A stretch of 13,211 nt of DNA from Candidatus Ratteibacteria bacterium (GTDB taxonomy: Bacteria > Ratteibacteria > UBA8468 > B48-G9 > JAFGKM01), in assembly GCA_028697565.1 (NCBI GenBank), contig JAQVEU010000010.1, positions 1-13,211 on the forward strand. Direction: 5' to 3'. This document shows positions 1-6,735 of this stretch, piece by piece; position 1 is the stretch's first letter; every line of letters starts with the position of its first letter. Made by a program: the position numbers and the translations under genes. The notes under the pieces are model-generated. The model was not told the origin of the DNA and made no database searches. It saw nothing but the letters and a program-made list of their open reading frames with translations.

Positions 1-22
1 ATAGATATAAGTGAAGCATAGA

Positions 23-183
23 GTATCAAGTAGCAAGTAAAGAGAAATCCCCTCCCACTCCCCTTTAATAAGGGGGATTTTTGCTCCTTCCTTTCATAAA
101 GGAAGGTAGGGATGGATTTCTAAATCCCCCTCTCCTTAAGGCATCTCCCCGCACAGCGAGGAGAGGGTGAGAGTTCTCTCTAC
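23..183. repeat. MITE-like hairpin repeat, copy 1
   Basis: This is a non-coding block immediately after pdxA. It contains a chain of hairpins: 60-65 with 70-75 (6 bp), 86-94 with 98-106 (9 bp perfect, loop CAT), 114-119 with 122-127 (6 bp), 128-135 with 160-167 (8 bp perfect) and 169-173 with 176-180. The outer ends are inverted: GTAAAGAGAA at 37-46 matches the reverse complement of 174-183 at 9 of 10 positions. Bases 23-50 match 2917-2944 at 24 of 28 positions, so this is one of two related copies in the window in the same orientation. The pdxA stop codon (180-182) lies within the right end. It may act as an mRNA 3'-end structure or be a relic of a small mobile element; there is no transposase and no clear target duplication. 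Confidence 0.65.
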
Positions 184-1166
184 CTATGTTTTGGACACAC
201 GAGAGAAGCAGCCAATTTATATGCCTCAATAAAAGGAGAAGGGTCTGCCTTTCCCTTATATGCAATATCAAAGGCAGTTCCATGCCCGGGGCTTGTCCTC
301 ACCATATTTATACCCGCAGTGTAGTTTACAAGTTTATCAAAATAGAATGTCTTAAGTGGTATCATCGCCTGGTCGTGGTACATTGCTATAATGATGTCTA
401 ACTTTCCTTCCACTGCCTTTTTGAAAACAGCATCTGCGGGGATGGGCCCTTCACACTTGATGCCCTTTTTTCGCAGTGCCCTACAGGTAGGCACTATTAT
501 CTCTCTTTCTTCACTACCCAAGATACCACCCTCTCCACTATGAGGATTGAGTGCAGAGATACCTACCACAGGGCTTTTTATTCTTATCCTTTGTAGAAAC
601 TCATAACCAATGGTAGTTTTTTCGATAAGGAGCCGGGTAGACAATGTTTTACTCACATCTTTTAGCGGGATATGTGTTGTAGCAAGAAGTACCCTTATAT
701 TGCCTGCCATCATTATCATTGCAAACCGTTTACATTTCAACCTGTCAGCAAGAAGTTCCGTATGGCCTGAGTATAGAAATCCTGCCATATGCCACGCCTT
801 CTTTGAGATAGGAAGGGTTACAAGTCCGTCTATTTCTCCTTCTCCCCAGAATTGAATTGCTTTTTCAACATAAAGAAATGATGCCTTCCCACATAATGGT
901 GAGTCCTTACCTATCGGGAAGTTTTTGCTTTTTATAGTTCCTGTATTATAGATATTGAGGTAATTTGCTTTTATCCCATTCCTACCTCTTACAATATTTG
1001 TAGGATACCTTCCATAAATAATGTTCTTTTCAATAACAGGGATATCACCTATTATAAGTGGTATGGTGCCAGGGATATCTTTTACAGAGGAGAGCCCCTT
1101 TAAAAGTACCTCAGGGCCTATACCTGCTGGGTCTCCAAGAGAAATACCTATAACCTTTTTCTCCAT
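180..1166 (-). CDS. pdxA: 4-hydroxythreonine-4-phosphate dehydrogenase PdxA
   Basis: PdxA oxidises 4-phosphohydroxy-L-threonine with NAD in the DXP-dependent pathway to pyridoxal 5'-phosphate; the decarboxylated product is condensed by PdxJ. The 328-residue length matches the family (E. coli 329). The N-terminal GDPAGIGPE motif is at residues 11-19. GHTE (H135) fits the substrate site, and the three metal-binding histidines can be placed at H165 (TTHIPL), H209 (NPHSGEGG) and H264 (YHDQ), followed by RTSPGHGTAFDIA at 290-302. The ATG at 1166 is supported by the alignable N-terminus, though the Shine-Dalgarno is weak, so coupling to the upstream gene is likely. It is the last gene of the minus-strand run, 28 bp after the SurA-like gene; surA-pdxA adjacency is also known in proteobacteria. 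Its TAG stop lies in the right end of repeat copy 1. Identification is secure. Confidence 0.97.
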   Translation of the reverse strand: MEKKVIGISLGDPAGIGPEVLLKGLSSVKDIPGTIPLIIGDIPVIEKNIIYGRYPTNIVRGRNGIKANYLNIYNTGTIKSKNFPIGKDSPLCGKASFLYVEKAIQFWGEGEIDGLVTLPISKKAWHMAGFLYSGHTELLADRLKCKRFAMIMMAGNIRVLLATTHIPLKDVSKTLSTRLLIEKTTIGYEFLQRIRIKSPVVGISALNPHSGEGGILGSEEREIIVPTCRALRKKGIKCEGPIPADAVFKKAVEGKLDIIIAMYHDQAMIPLKTFYFDKLVNYTAGINMVRTSPGHGTAFDIAYKGKADPSPFIEAYKLAASLVCPKHR

Positions 1167-1194
1167 ATTCTGCCAAAGCGAAAGGAATTAAGCA

Positions 1195-2004
1195 CTAATC
1201 ACAATAAAAGACAGGAATTTTTGACTGTAATTCCTTAAGATAGTTATTGAGAGCCGCTTCAAATTTCATATTCTGGAGTATGGTCTTCGCCTTCTGATAT
1301 AACTGATATGAGGTATATTCCCCCTGGCTTACATCTTTAAGCATGACTACAAGGTACCTGTTTCCCATCTTTATGGGACTGCTGATGCTGCCTGCAGAAA
1401 GTTTCTCTATCCCTGCCAGAACCTCAGGGATAATCTCTTCTTTTGAGAGTGTCACCTCTTCCCCCATCTCTGCCTCTTTTGTGCTGTCAAATCTGTTTAC
1501 AAACTCCTGTGCTGATGCCTCACTGTCAAACCACTTGAGACGGAAACGATAGGAACAACTACCACCCTCTTCTAATTCCTTTATCTTTGCCGCTATCTCA
1601 GGAGAGGATATCTCTATCCTGTCAACCACATTCTTTCTTATAATATTCCTTACCTTTATCCTGTCTTCAACTGTCTTTACAAATATACTGTAGGGAACAT
1701 TGTTCTTTTCCAGTGCTGCATAAAAGGATGCCTCATCAGGAAAACTTTTCTTAATCCGCTCTATCTCAAATGAAAGTTCATCAGGTGATACCACAATTCC
1801 TTCCTTTTCCGCCTGAAATAGCAACATCTTTTCTACAACAATGTCACGCAGCGCCTCCTCATAGTTCTTGTTCTCTTCCTTCATTTTTGTACGGACATCA
1901 CTTTCAAGGACAACCTTGTTCCCTACCATCACCACTGATGCATTCTCACAGTACAGCCCTGCTGTTATACCGATAAGGATTAAACAGATTATTGTTTTTT
2001 TCAT
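1195..2004 (-). CDS. SurA-like periplasmic chaperone with degenerate parvulin domain
   Basis: The protein has 269 residues. Residues 1-19 look like a Sec signal peptide (MKK, hydrophobic core 4-18), so it should act in the periplasm. Residues 22-130 resemble the SurA N-terminal chaperone region: a NGK-type strand (VVMVGNKVVLESDV), then helices with the EALRDIVVEKMLLFQAEKEGI pattern. Residues 185-225 look like the C-terminal half of a parvulin prolyl isomerase domain (IIPEVLAGIEKLSAGSISSP), but the front half with the catalytic residues is not recognisable. The end (231-265) resembles the helical C-terminus of SurA. SurA escorts outer-membrane proteins; here the isomerase activity is probably lost and chaperone function kept (inference). 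The ATG at 2004 has a good AGAGG Shine-Dalgarno. It sits 32 bp after the anchored parvulin gene and 28 bp before pdxA. It could also be read as a generic SurA N-terminal domain protein. Confidence 0.82.
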   Translation of the reverse strand: MKKTIICLILIGITAGLYCENASVVMVGNKVVLESDVRTKMKEENKNYEEALRDIVVEKMLLFQAEKEGIVVSPDELSFEIERIKKSFPDEASFYAALEKNNVPYSIFVKTVEDRIKVRNIIRKNVVDRIEISSPEIAAKIKELEEGGSCSYRFRLKWFDSEASAQEFVNRFDSTKEAEMGEEVTLSKEEIIPEVLAGIEKLSAGSISSPIKMGNRYLVVMLKDVSQGEYTSYQLYQKAKTILQNMKFEAALNNYLKELQSKIPVFYCD

Positions 2005-2036
2005 TTTTCCTCTCTTTCATCTATTTTTTGACACTG

Positions 2037-2903
2037 TCATTTTAGTTTCTCTAACCTTTCTGTATATATCTTTACTCTACCTTTCTCTTTAAGTTCAGCC
2101 ATTATTTTTTCAACTTCGCCCTTCTTTTTGAAGGAAACAAGCATCTCTTTTATTCCTGGTGATGCCTCCTGGAGTGTAAGCATCCTGCTCTCCATCTTAC
2201 CTGCAAGTTTGATAATATGGTACCCTGTTTCTGTTCTTATAATATTGGCAAGTATATCTCCTGGGGTCATCTTTGAAATCAGTGCTGCGAGCTCTGGCTC
2301 AAGTTTTCTTACATCAATCCACCCAAGGTCTCCTGCCCTTTCTCTGCTTGCCGATATGGACTCATTTGCTGCTATCAGTTCAAATGACTCTCCTAAAGAG
2401 AGCCGACGTCTGACATCCTCGGCTTTTTCCTGCGTGGGCACAACTATCTCAAAGAGCCGCACCTTCTCAGGTATAAGAAACTCTTCAAGATGGGCATTAT
2501 AATACTCTGCTATCTCTTCATCCGTAATTTTTATCCTTTCTGTAAGAACTTTGTCAACATACATCTTTGTAAGTGTCTTTATGTAATAGTTCTTCATCAG
2601 TGGCTCTATGTCTTTTTTAAGTTCTCTTTCATATCTCTTTGCCTCCTGGAAAAGGAGTATCTGGTTTGTATATTCTTCTACAACACTTTTGGGATTTATC
2701 TCTAACATCTCCTTATATACTGAGGGAGATACATCTGCCTCAATGTGTATATCCTTTATGGTAATCGGATATCCATTAACAACTGCGACCACATTCCTGT
2801 TTTTAAAAAATAATAAAAAGTATAAAAACCCAGCAAGAATAACTACAAGGGCAGATATGAACAAAATCCTTTTATTCTTCTTTGATAGTGTTATTTTTAA
2901 CAT
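2037..2903 (-). CDS. Membrane-anchored PpiC/parvulin-type peptidyl-prolyl isomerase
   Basis: The protein has 288 residues with one N-terminal membrane segment (about 13-33) after a lysine-rich start, predicting an inner-membrane anchor with the rest in the periplasm, as in PpiD or PrsA-type foldases. Residues 38-140 form the helical SurA/PpiC N-terminal region, starting at VVAVVNGYPITIKDI. The parvulin domain spans about 147-236, with RAGDLGWIDVRKLEPEL (189-205), then MTPGDI and TETGYHIIKLAGK. The second parvulin histidine is present (H229), but the first, normally in a V-R-x-x-H-I motif, is replaced: VRLFEIVV puts E152 there. Activity may therefore be reduced. The tail (240-288) is helical and charged. 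The ATG at 2903 follows an AAGGGAAAG Shine-Dalgarno. Repeat copy 2 separates it from gspK upstream. The context suggests a role in folding secreted or outer-membrane proteins. Confidence 0.88.
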   Translation of the reverse strand: MLKITLSKKNKRILFISALVVILAGFLYFLLFFKNRNVVAVVNGYPITIKDIHIEADVSPSVYKEMLEINPKSVVEEYTNQILLFQEAKRYERELKKDIEPLMKNYYIKTLTKMYVDKVLTERIKITDEEIAEYYNAHLEEFLIPEKVRLFEIVVPTQEKAEDVRRRLSLGESFELIAANESISASRERAGDLGWIDVRKLEPELAALISKMTPGDILANIIRTETGYHIIKLAGKMESRMLTLQEASPGIKEMLVSFKKKGEVEKIMAELKEKGRVKIYTERLEKLK

Positions 2904-2916
2904 TTTCTTTCCCTTA

Positions 2917-3060
2917 GTAACAAGTAGAGAGTAGAGAGAAATCCGCCAAATTTCACCCCTTTATTAAAGCGGTCCTTCCCTTTTGTAAAGAGAAGTCAGA
3001 AGGGATTTCGGGGATTAGACGAAATTTTACTTAATCTTTTCCATCTTGCTACTCTCTACT
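2917..3060. repeat. MITE-like hairpin repeat, copy 2
   Basis: This non-coding element of about 138 bp is bounded by perfect 12-bp inverted repeats: AGTAGAGAGTAG at 2923-2934 and its reverse complement at 3049-3060. A second inner inverted pair is GAAATCC (2938-2944) with GGATTTC (3003-3009). Its left end matches the left end of copy 1 (23-50) at 24 of 28 positions, and both then run into a CCCCTTTA-type hairpin. It fills the gap between gspK and the anchored parvulin gene, and the gspK TAG stop (3056-3058) lies inside its right inverted repeat. No target-site duplication is obvious. A non-autonomous mobile element or a REP-like processing or termination structure would both fit. Confidence 0.65.
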
Positions 3061-5224
3061 GTATCTCCCTTCTATATATAGTCCTCTTTTTGTTTCTATC
3101 ATACCACAGAACAACCTTTTTCTCAGAGATAACTTCTCTCTCTTCTATTTTACCATTATTATTTATATCCTGCACCTTCTGTCCAATTGCTGCAACCTTA
3201 AATACATTACTCCTGACAGTTATAAGGTCTATAATCCTTGAAAAGATAAGTTCTTTCTCCTTTTCTTCATCTATAAAAAAGTCAAATGTATTATCCCGGA
3301 AATTAAACCCATATCTTGTCATCTCTTTGCTTAAAAGTTCCTGAGGTGAGGAGTTATTACCATATATTCCAAGAACCTCTGATATATCTTTATATGGCCT
3401 GGCACCTATAATTGCATCTGCTACTTGTTTATCAACCAATGGAAGACAGCAGAGTACAACCTCTGAAGCAGTATTTATATTCAACCTTCCATAGGTGGGT
3501 TCTTCTGGATGTTCCACAACTGTAAAGTAGTCAATAATCTTTCTATCACTTCCATACTTCCATAAGTCCAGTGTCTTCCAGTGCTCTTTTTTGTGGATAA
3601 AGGAAATTTCTGAAACAGAGAGCATTTTGTCGTTTCTTATAACAAAAGAGGTAGGCCAGTTTAACAACCAGTCGGTCTTACCAAATTCCTCACCAATCCA
3701 TGGTTGAAATGTTACATTTGGTTTTCCAGGGGTTGGGCTGTTAGGATACCAGTCAAGGACACCTGACATCCTCGGGTCATTCTTTCCCACAGTTGTATGG
3801 GGTAGGTCCGCTATATATTCCGTATGCTCTATAAGATTATCCTTACTGTCATAAAGCCGCATAGTGAAGTCAAGCCCTAAATTAGCAAATAGTGGTATTC
3901 TGCTCAGGTATTCCGCAATAAAACCGAGTGAGCCAGGATTTACAGCAAGTATGGGTTCATAGTACTGACAGCCATCCGGCTCCTTAATAGGAACCAAAAG
4001 AGGAATTATAATCGGACCTACCTGTGTGGGGATAATCACTATCATAATACTTCCGAGGTCACCTATGGTATAGTAAGAACGTGGCGGTATCTTTGTTCCC
4101 TTTGGAATAACTATAGAAGCAGCCACCAACTTTTCCATAATGCTTTTTACCCTTTCAGGTGCTATATCTGTCTCACCGTTTGTTATGTCATCAAGGATGT
4201 CCTCTGATTCATCACAAACATCATTCCAGAAGCCGGAAAAAAGGGTTACCACCCCTTTTATTTTCCAGTTGCTGATATCCAGTGGTTCAGAATAAGGATT
4301 AAAGAGTTCTATAAACTGTCCTCCAATTTCTCTTAATATAATAACCTCTCCTATCGTTTCCTTTTTCCATGGCCGCACTGCATCTATCTCATTAAAGTAA
4401 GGGGTCTTATTTACACCATAAAAGGTGGTACTACCTATCTCATACTGGGGTGGGATACGACTTTTGTCCCTGTAAGCAGTGATATTAAGGGCAACCTGTG
4501 CGGCGACTACATCTTCATATCCGAGGTTTTTTAGGGTGTAAAAGAGTATCTCAAAAGGCGCATTATTGAGATTTATCCGTTCCTTTCCATATCTGTTAAC
4601 ATTCAGGTCATAGGAAAATGTGGTGATATAATTTTTAATCTTTCTATATACCTCTTCACTTATACCATCGGCAAGTTTCACATCAGAAGGAACAATGTAC
4701 TTTCGCCCCTCTCTGTATGTAATGATATTATATGCCCTCTTCTTCCCTATCACATCACTGAAAACATCCATATCACTTACAGTATGGGTGGGCCACAAGG
4801 CATCTTTGCTTCCTGCATAATTGATATTAATCTTTCCGCTTTCATCCTCAACCAGAACTGCATATCTCCCTGTAATAGTCCCATTTTTATCTTTAATGTA
4901 AAACCATTTAGCATCAGGGATACCATCCTCATTAATGTCCACATCATCCCCTTGAAAGGTAGTATTCCATGTGTCTGTAAGTGCGTCATACTCCCTGCTG
5001 TCATTGTCAATCTCCCATATAGCAGAATCTATCCCTACCTTCGCAAATCTGTATGCTGCCTTCCCTGTAAATATCTTGTAGGATGTCTTCTCCCAGAAGT
5101 TAAACACAAATAGAAGGAGACCTGTAAAAATAAAAAGAAGTAAAAGTATCATAAGTACCAACAACACAGATGCACCACTTTTATTCCGTAGGAATCCTGA
5201 TAACTTTTTCAAATGTCTTTTCAT
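3056..5224 (-). CDS. gspK: Type II secretion minor pseudopilin GspK with lamin-tail domain
   Basis: GspK caps the pseudopilus tip of the type II secretion system. Residues 1-15 are basic, the prepilin peptidase site would be KSG-AS (G17/A18), and 19-41 form the hydrophobic helix; position +5 is Leu rather than Glu, as expected for GspK. GspK-like segments follow: GKININYAG (130-138), a helix-hairpin-helix with RINLNNAPFEIL (216-227), a second with RLNINTASEVVLCCLP (580-595), and ITVRSNVFKVAAIGQ near the end (668-682). Between the two hairpin regions, about 293-504 looks like a lamin-tail domain (FIELFNPYSEPLDISNWKI; IPPRSYYTIGD; NSPTPGKPN) interrupted by insertions at about 326-370 and 393-446. 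Two calcium-loop motifs are visible (96-104 and 686-697). At 722 residues it is about twice the usual GspK length. The ATG at 5224 has an AGGGAAGAG Shine-Dalgarno and overlaps gspJ by 44 nt. Confidence 0.88.
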   Translation of the reverse strand: MKRHLKKLSGFLRNKSGASVLLVLMILLLLFIFTGLLLFVFNFWEKTSYKIFTGKAAYRFAKVGIDSAIWEIDNDSREYDALTDTWNTTFQGDDVDINEDGIPDAKWFYIKDKNGTITGRYAVLVEDESGKININYAGSKDALWPTHTVSDMDVFSDVIGKKRAYNIITYREGRKYIVPSDVKLADGISEEVYRKIKNYITTFSYDLNVNRYGKERINLNNAPFEILFYTLKNLGYEDVVAAQVALNITAYRDKSRIPPQYEIGSTTFYGVNKTPYFNEIDAVRPWKKETIGEVIILREIGGQFIELFNPYSEPLDISNWKIKGVVTLFSGFWNDVCDESEDILDDITNGETDIAPERVKSIMEKLVAASIVIPKGTKIPPRSYYTIGDLGSIMIVIIPTQVGPIIIPLLVPIKEPDGCQYYEPILAVNPGSLGFIAEYLSRIPLFANLGLDFTMRLYDSKDNLIEHTEYIADLPHTTVGKNDPRMSGVLDWYPNSPTPGKPNVTFQPWIGEEFGKTDWLLNWPTSFVIRNDKMLSVSEISFIHKKEHWKTLDLWKYGSDRKIIDYFTVVEHPEEPTYGRLNINTASEVVLCCLPLVDKQVADAIIGARPYKDISEVLGIYGNNSSPQELLSKEMTRYGFNFRDNTFDFFIDEEKEKELIFSRIIDLITVRSNVFKVAAIGQKVQDINNNGKIEEREVISEKKVVLWYDRNKKRTIYRREIQ

Positions 5225-5807
5225 ATCTCTTCCCTTCTATTCTTTGTGAAAAAGGTCTCACTTCAACCTTTATAAGGCGTGGAAGTTCTGGCTCTTCCAT
5301 ATATTTGGTCTCCCATTGCTCATACCAGTTATTCCCATCATAATAAGAGAGGTGAAACATCTCTATATCTTCTCCAAGTACCTGTGCACCAGGAAACCCA
5401 GCAGGGAAATCAACATCGGATGACCTCCTATCTATCCTTATAACAGAAACCTTTACTGCATTATTCTCTCTGTCAAAGTATATCCCAAACTTTGCAAGGT
5501 CTGACTCAGGACCTTCGGAAAACGGAGATATAAACCTGATATATTCACTTTCTCCTTCAAACGCAATCCCTGACTCTTTGCTACACATAGCAGAAACCAA
5601 ATATCTTTCCATATAGTCAAAGACCTTAACTGCTTCAGAGTACACCTTCTTCTCCCCTGTCTGCTTCCCGAACCTTAAAAGTGAGCCCTTGAATATCGTT
5701 ATGGCAGAAAAGACAGCAATACAGAAGATAACCAGGGCTATAATTACCTCAAGAAGGGTGGCTCCCCTATCTCCTTCTGAAACTTCCTGAAAAATATTCA
5801 CTTTCAC
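5181..5807 (-). CDS. gspJ: Minor pseudopilin GspJ-like protein
   Basis: The 208-residue protein starts with a class III prepilin leader: RG-ATLLEV, cleaved after G15 and with the required Glu at +5 (E20), followed by a hydrophobic helix to about residue 36. GspJ is one of the minor pseudopilins (I, J, K) that form the pseudopilus tip in the periplasm. The body is consistent with GspJ (helix, then beta-rich region with YIRFISPFSEG and DIEMFHLSYYDGNNWYEQW), and length is right for the family. The final residues (SQRIEGKRYEKTFEKVIRI) fit the usual GspJ ending. The start is GTG at 5807, with an AGGAAGAGGG Shine-Dalgarno five bases upstream; another GTG is two codons in. It overlaps gspI by 41 nt and gspK by 44 nt, suggesting translational coupling. 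Position between I and K supports the J assignment. Confidence 0.85.
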   Translation of the reverse strand: MKVNIFQEVSEGDRGATLLEVIIALVIFCIAVFSAITIFKGSLLRFGKQTGEKKVYSEAVKVFDYMERYLVSAMCSKESGIAFEGESEYIRFISPFSEGPESDLAKFGIYFDRENNAVKVSVIRIDRRSSDVDFPAGFPGAQVLGEDIEMFHLSYYDGNNWYEQWETKYMEEPELPRLIKVEVRPFSQRIEGKRYEKTFEKVIRIPTE

Positions 5808-6135
5808 TTCTACCCTCTTCCTTTCTAATAATCTCCATCTCCACCCTGTAGAGTCCTTCCTTCTCCTGTCCTATGTTTATGGAATAACTATAAAGGGGCT
5901 CCTTTTCATCAGTACCACTTAAAAAAGAAGGGACAGGTGGACCATCAGAACTTCCATAGACCTCTTCAAGTAAGGTAAAGAGTTTGTCTGCTATCTGGGA
6001 AGTAATAATATATGACCTGCTCCTAAACGAAAGTTTGTCTATTACAGGATATACCCTCACAAGATAAAGTATTCCTACTGCAAGAATAAAAAAGGCAATA
6101 AGTACACTTATAAATGTCAGTCCTTTGTGTTTCAT
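5767..6135 (-). CDS. gspI: Minor pseudopilin GspI-like protein lacking Glu+5
   Basis: The 122-residue protein begins with a very short prepilin leader, MKHKG, followed by LTFISVLIAFFILAVGILYL, the hydrophobic polymerisation helix. Prepilin peptidase would cut after G5. The residue at mature position +5 is Ser10 instead of the nearly invariant Glu that makes the salt bridge with the neighbouring subunit's N-terminus and supports N-methylation. Length and order (between H and J) match GspI; PilV-like is an alternative. The rest is a small domain ending in MEIIRKEEGRSESEYFSGSFRRR, a charged tail that continues into the gspJ start. The ATG at 6135 lies 3 bp after the gspH stop, with only a weak GAAGAG Shine-Dalgarno. 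Assignment to I rests on position and size more than on specific motifs. Confidence 0.72.
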   Translation of the reverse strand: MKHKGLTFISVLIAFFILAVGILYLVRVYPVIDKLSFRSRSYIITSQIADKLFTLLEEVYGSSDGPPVPSFLSGTDEKEPLYSYSINIGQEKEGLYRVEMEIIRKEEGRSESEYFSGSFRRR

Positions 6136-6138
6136 TTT

Positions 6139-6579
6139 TTACTCTTCTATAAAACACCTACCTGTAATGTTATGAAGCACTATCTTTATCTCTCGCTTCC
6201 CTGCTGTGTCCTCCAACACAAGATACCCGCCTGTTCTTGCTGTCCCGTCCGGATTAAAGATAAGGGGAGAAAAGCCATCTGACTTCTCCTTTATCCTTAT
6301 ATAGTCAGGGAGATGATACTGTTTTCCCACCAGTTCCCTGTTTTCTCTCAGGACCACAAAACTGTCTTCCTCCAAGACCACATAAAACTCTTTTCTTTCA
6401 TTAAGTGCTGATTCCCTTGCAAAGGTTGCTATCTCAACTATTTTTTTTGCCTCACTATCTAAAAGAGATGCCCGTTGATATTTAAGAAAATAGGTAGTTG
6501 TTGGTACCATCAAAAGGGAGAAGATAAAAAGAACTATCAGCATCTCAATAATAGAAAATCCGCATCTTATCCATCTCAT
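6139..6579 (-). CDS. gspH: Minor pseudopilin GspH-like protein, first gene of operon
   Basis: The 146-residue protein has a short leader MRWIRCG, a predicted prepilin peptidase site G7/F8, Glu at mature +5 (E12, in FSIIEMLIVLFIFSLL), and a single hydrophobic helix to about residue 27. GspH links the major pseudopilin shaft to the I-J-K tip. The C-terminal region (LIFNPDGTARTGGYLVLEDTAGKREIKIVLHNITGRCFIEE) has the FxPDGTA-plus-beta-strands pattern typical of GspH and FimT-like proteins. It is the first gene of the minus-strand run and lies back to back with the acyl-CoA synthetase gene. The ATG at 6579 has no Shine-Dalgarno; a TATTAT box ends eight bases upstream, so the message may be leaderless. 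No major pseudopilin gspG or secretion ATPase is found in the window. Confidence 0.82.
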   Translation of the reverse strand: MRWIRCGFSIIEMLIVLFIFSLLMVPTTTYFLKYQRASLLDSEAKKIVEIATFARESALNERKEFYVVLEEDSFVVLRENRELVGKQYHLPDYIRIKEKSDGFSPLIFNPDGTARTGGYLVLEDTAGKREIKIVLHNITGRCFIEE

Positions 6580-6587
6580 TTATTTTA

Positions 6588-6593
6588 ATAATA
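6588..6593 (-). promoter_or_regulatory. Candidate -10 box for the gspH operon
   Basis: On the minus strand TATTAT, preceded by TATGG, ends eight bases before the gspH ATG. A -35 is poor (TGGAAT-like at 18 bp spacing, about 6612-6617). If used, transcription would start at or within a base or two of the start codon. Position and absence of a Shine-Dalgarno are the only support. Confidence 0.35.
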
Positions 6594-6649
6594 CCATAAC
6601 CCCCCTTATGTATTCCAGAAATTCCTCTCCCGTATCGGAAATATAAAAT

Positions 6650-6678
6650 TTGACTTTGTTGTAGATTTATAATATCTT
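6650..6678 (+). promoter_or_regulatory. Candidate sigma-70-type promoter for the acyl-CoA synthetase gene
   Basis: TTGACT (6650-6655) and TATCTT (6673-6678) are separated by 17 bp, in the 156-bp divergent spacer. A perfect TATAAT at 6668-6673 overlaps but is only 12 bp from the TTGACT and would need a different -35. The start codon lies about 57 bp after the -10. Confidence 0.4.
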
Positions 6679-6735
6679 ATTACTGTTTATCTTCATCACC
6701 TGTTTACAATTTAACCCTGAAAAAAGGAGTATCTT

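Noticed and set aside
60..81. Rho-independent terminator (6-bp stem followed by five T) on the plus strand
   Set aside because: No plus-strand gene ends just before it, and it belongs to the repeat element, so a terminator call is not justified.
23..183. CRISPR-like array
   Set aside because: The hairpins differ in sequence and spacing; there are no regularly repeated units or spacers, and no cas genes in the window.
4784..5113. Open frame antisense to gspK
   Set aside because: It is fully inside gspK, has no recognisable domain and no supporting binding site.
6650..6673. TTGACT paired with the perfect TATAAT at 6668-6673
   Set aside because: The 12-bp spacing is too short for a sigma-70-type promoter; the TATCTT at 17 bp was preferred.
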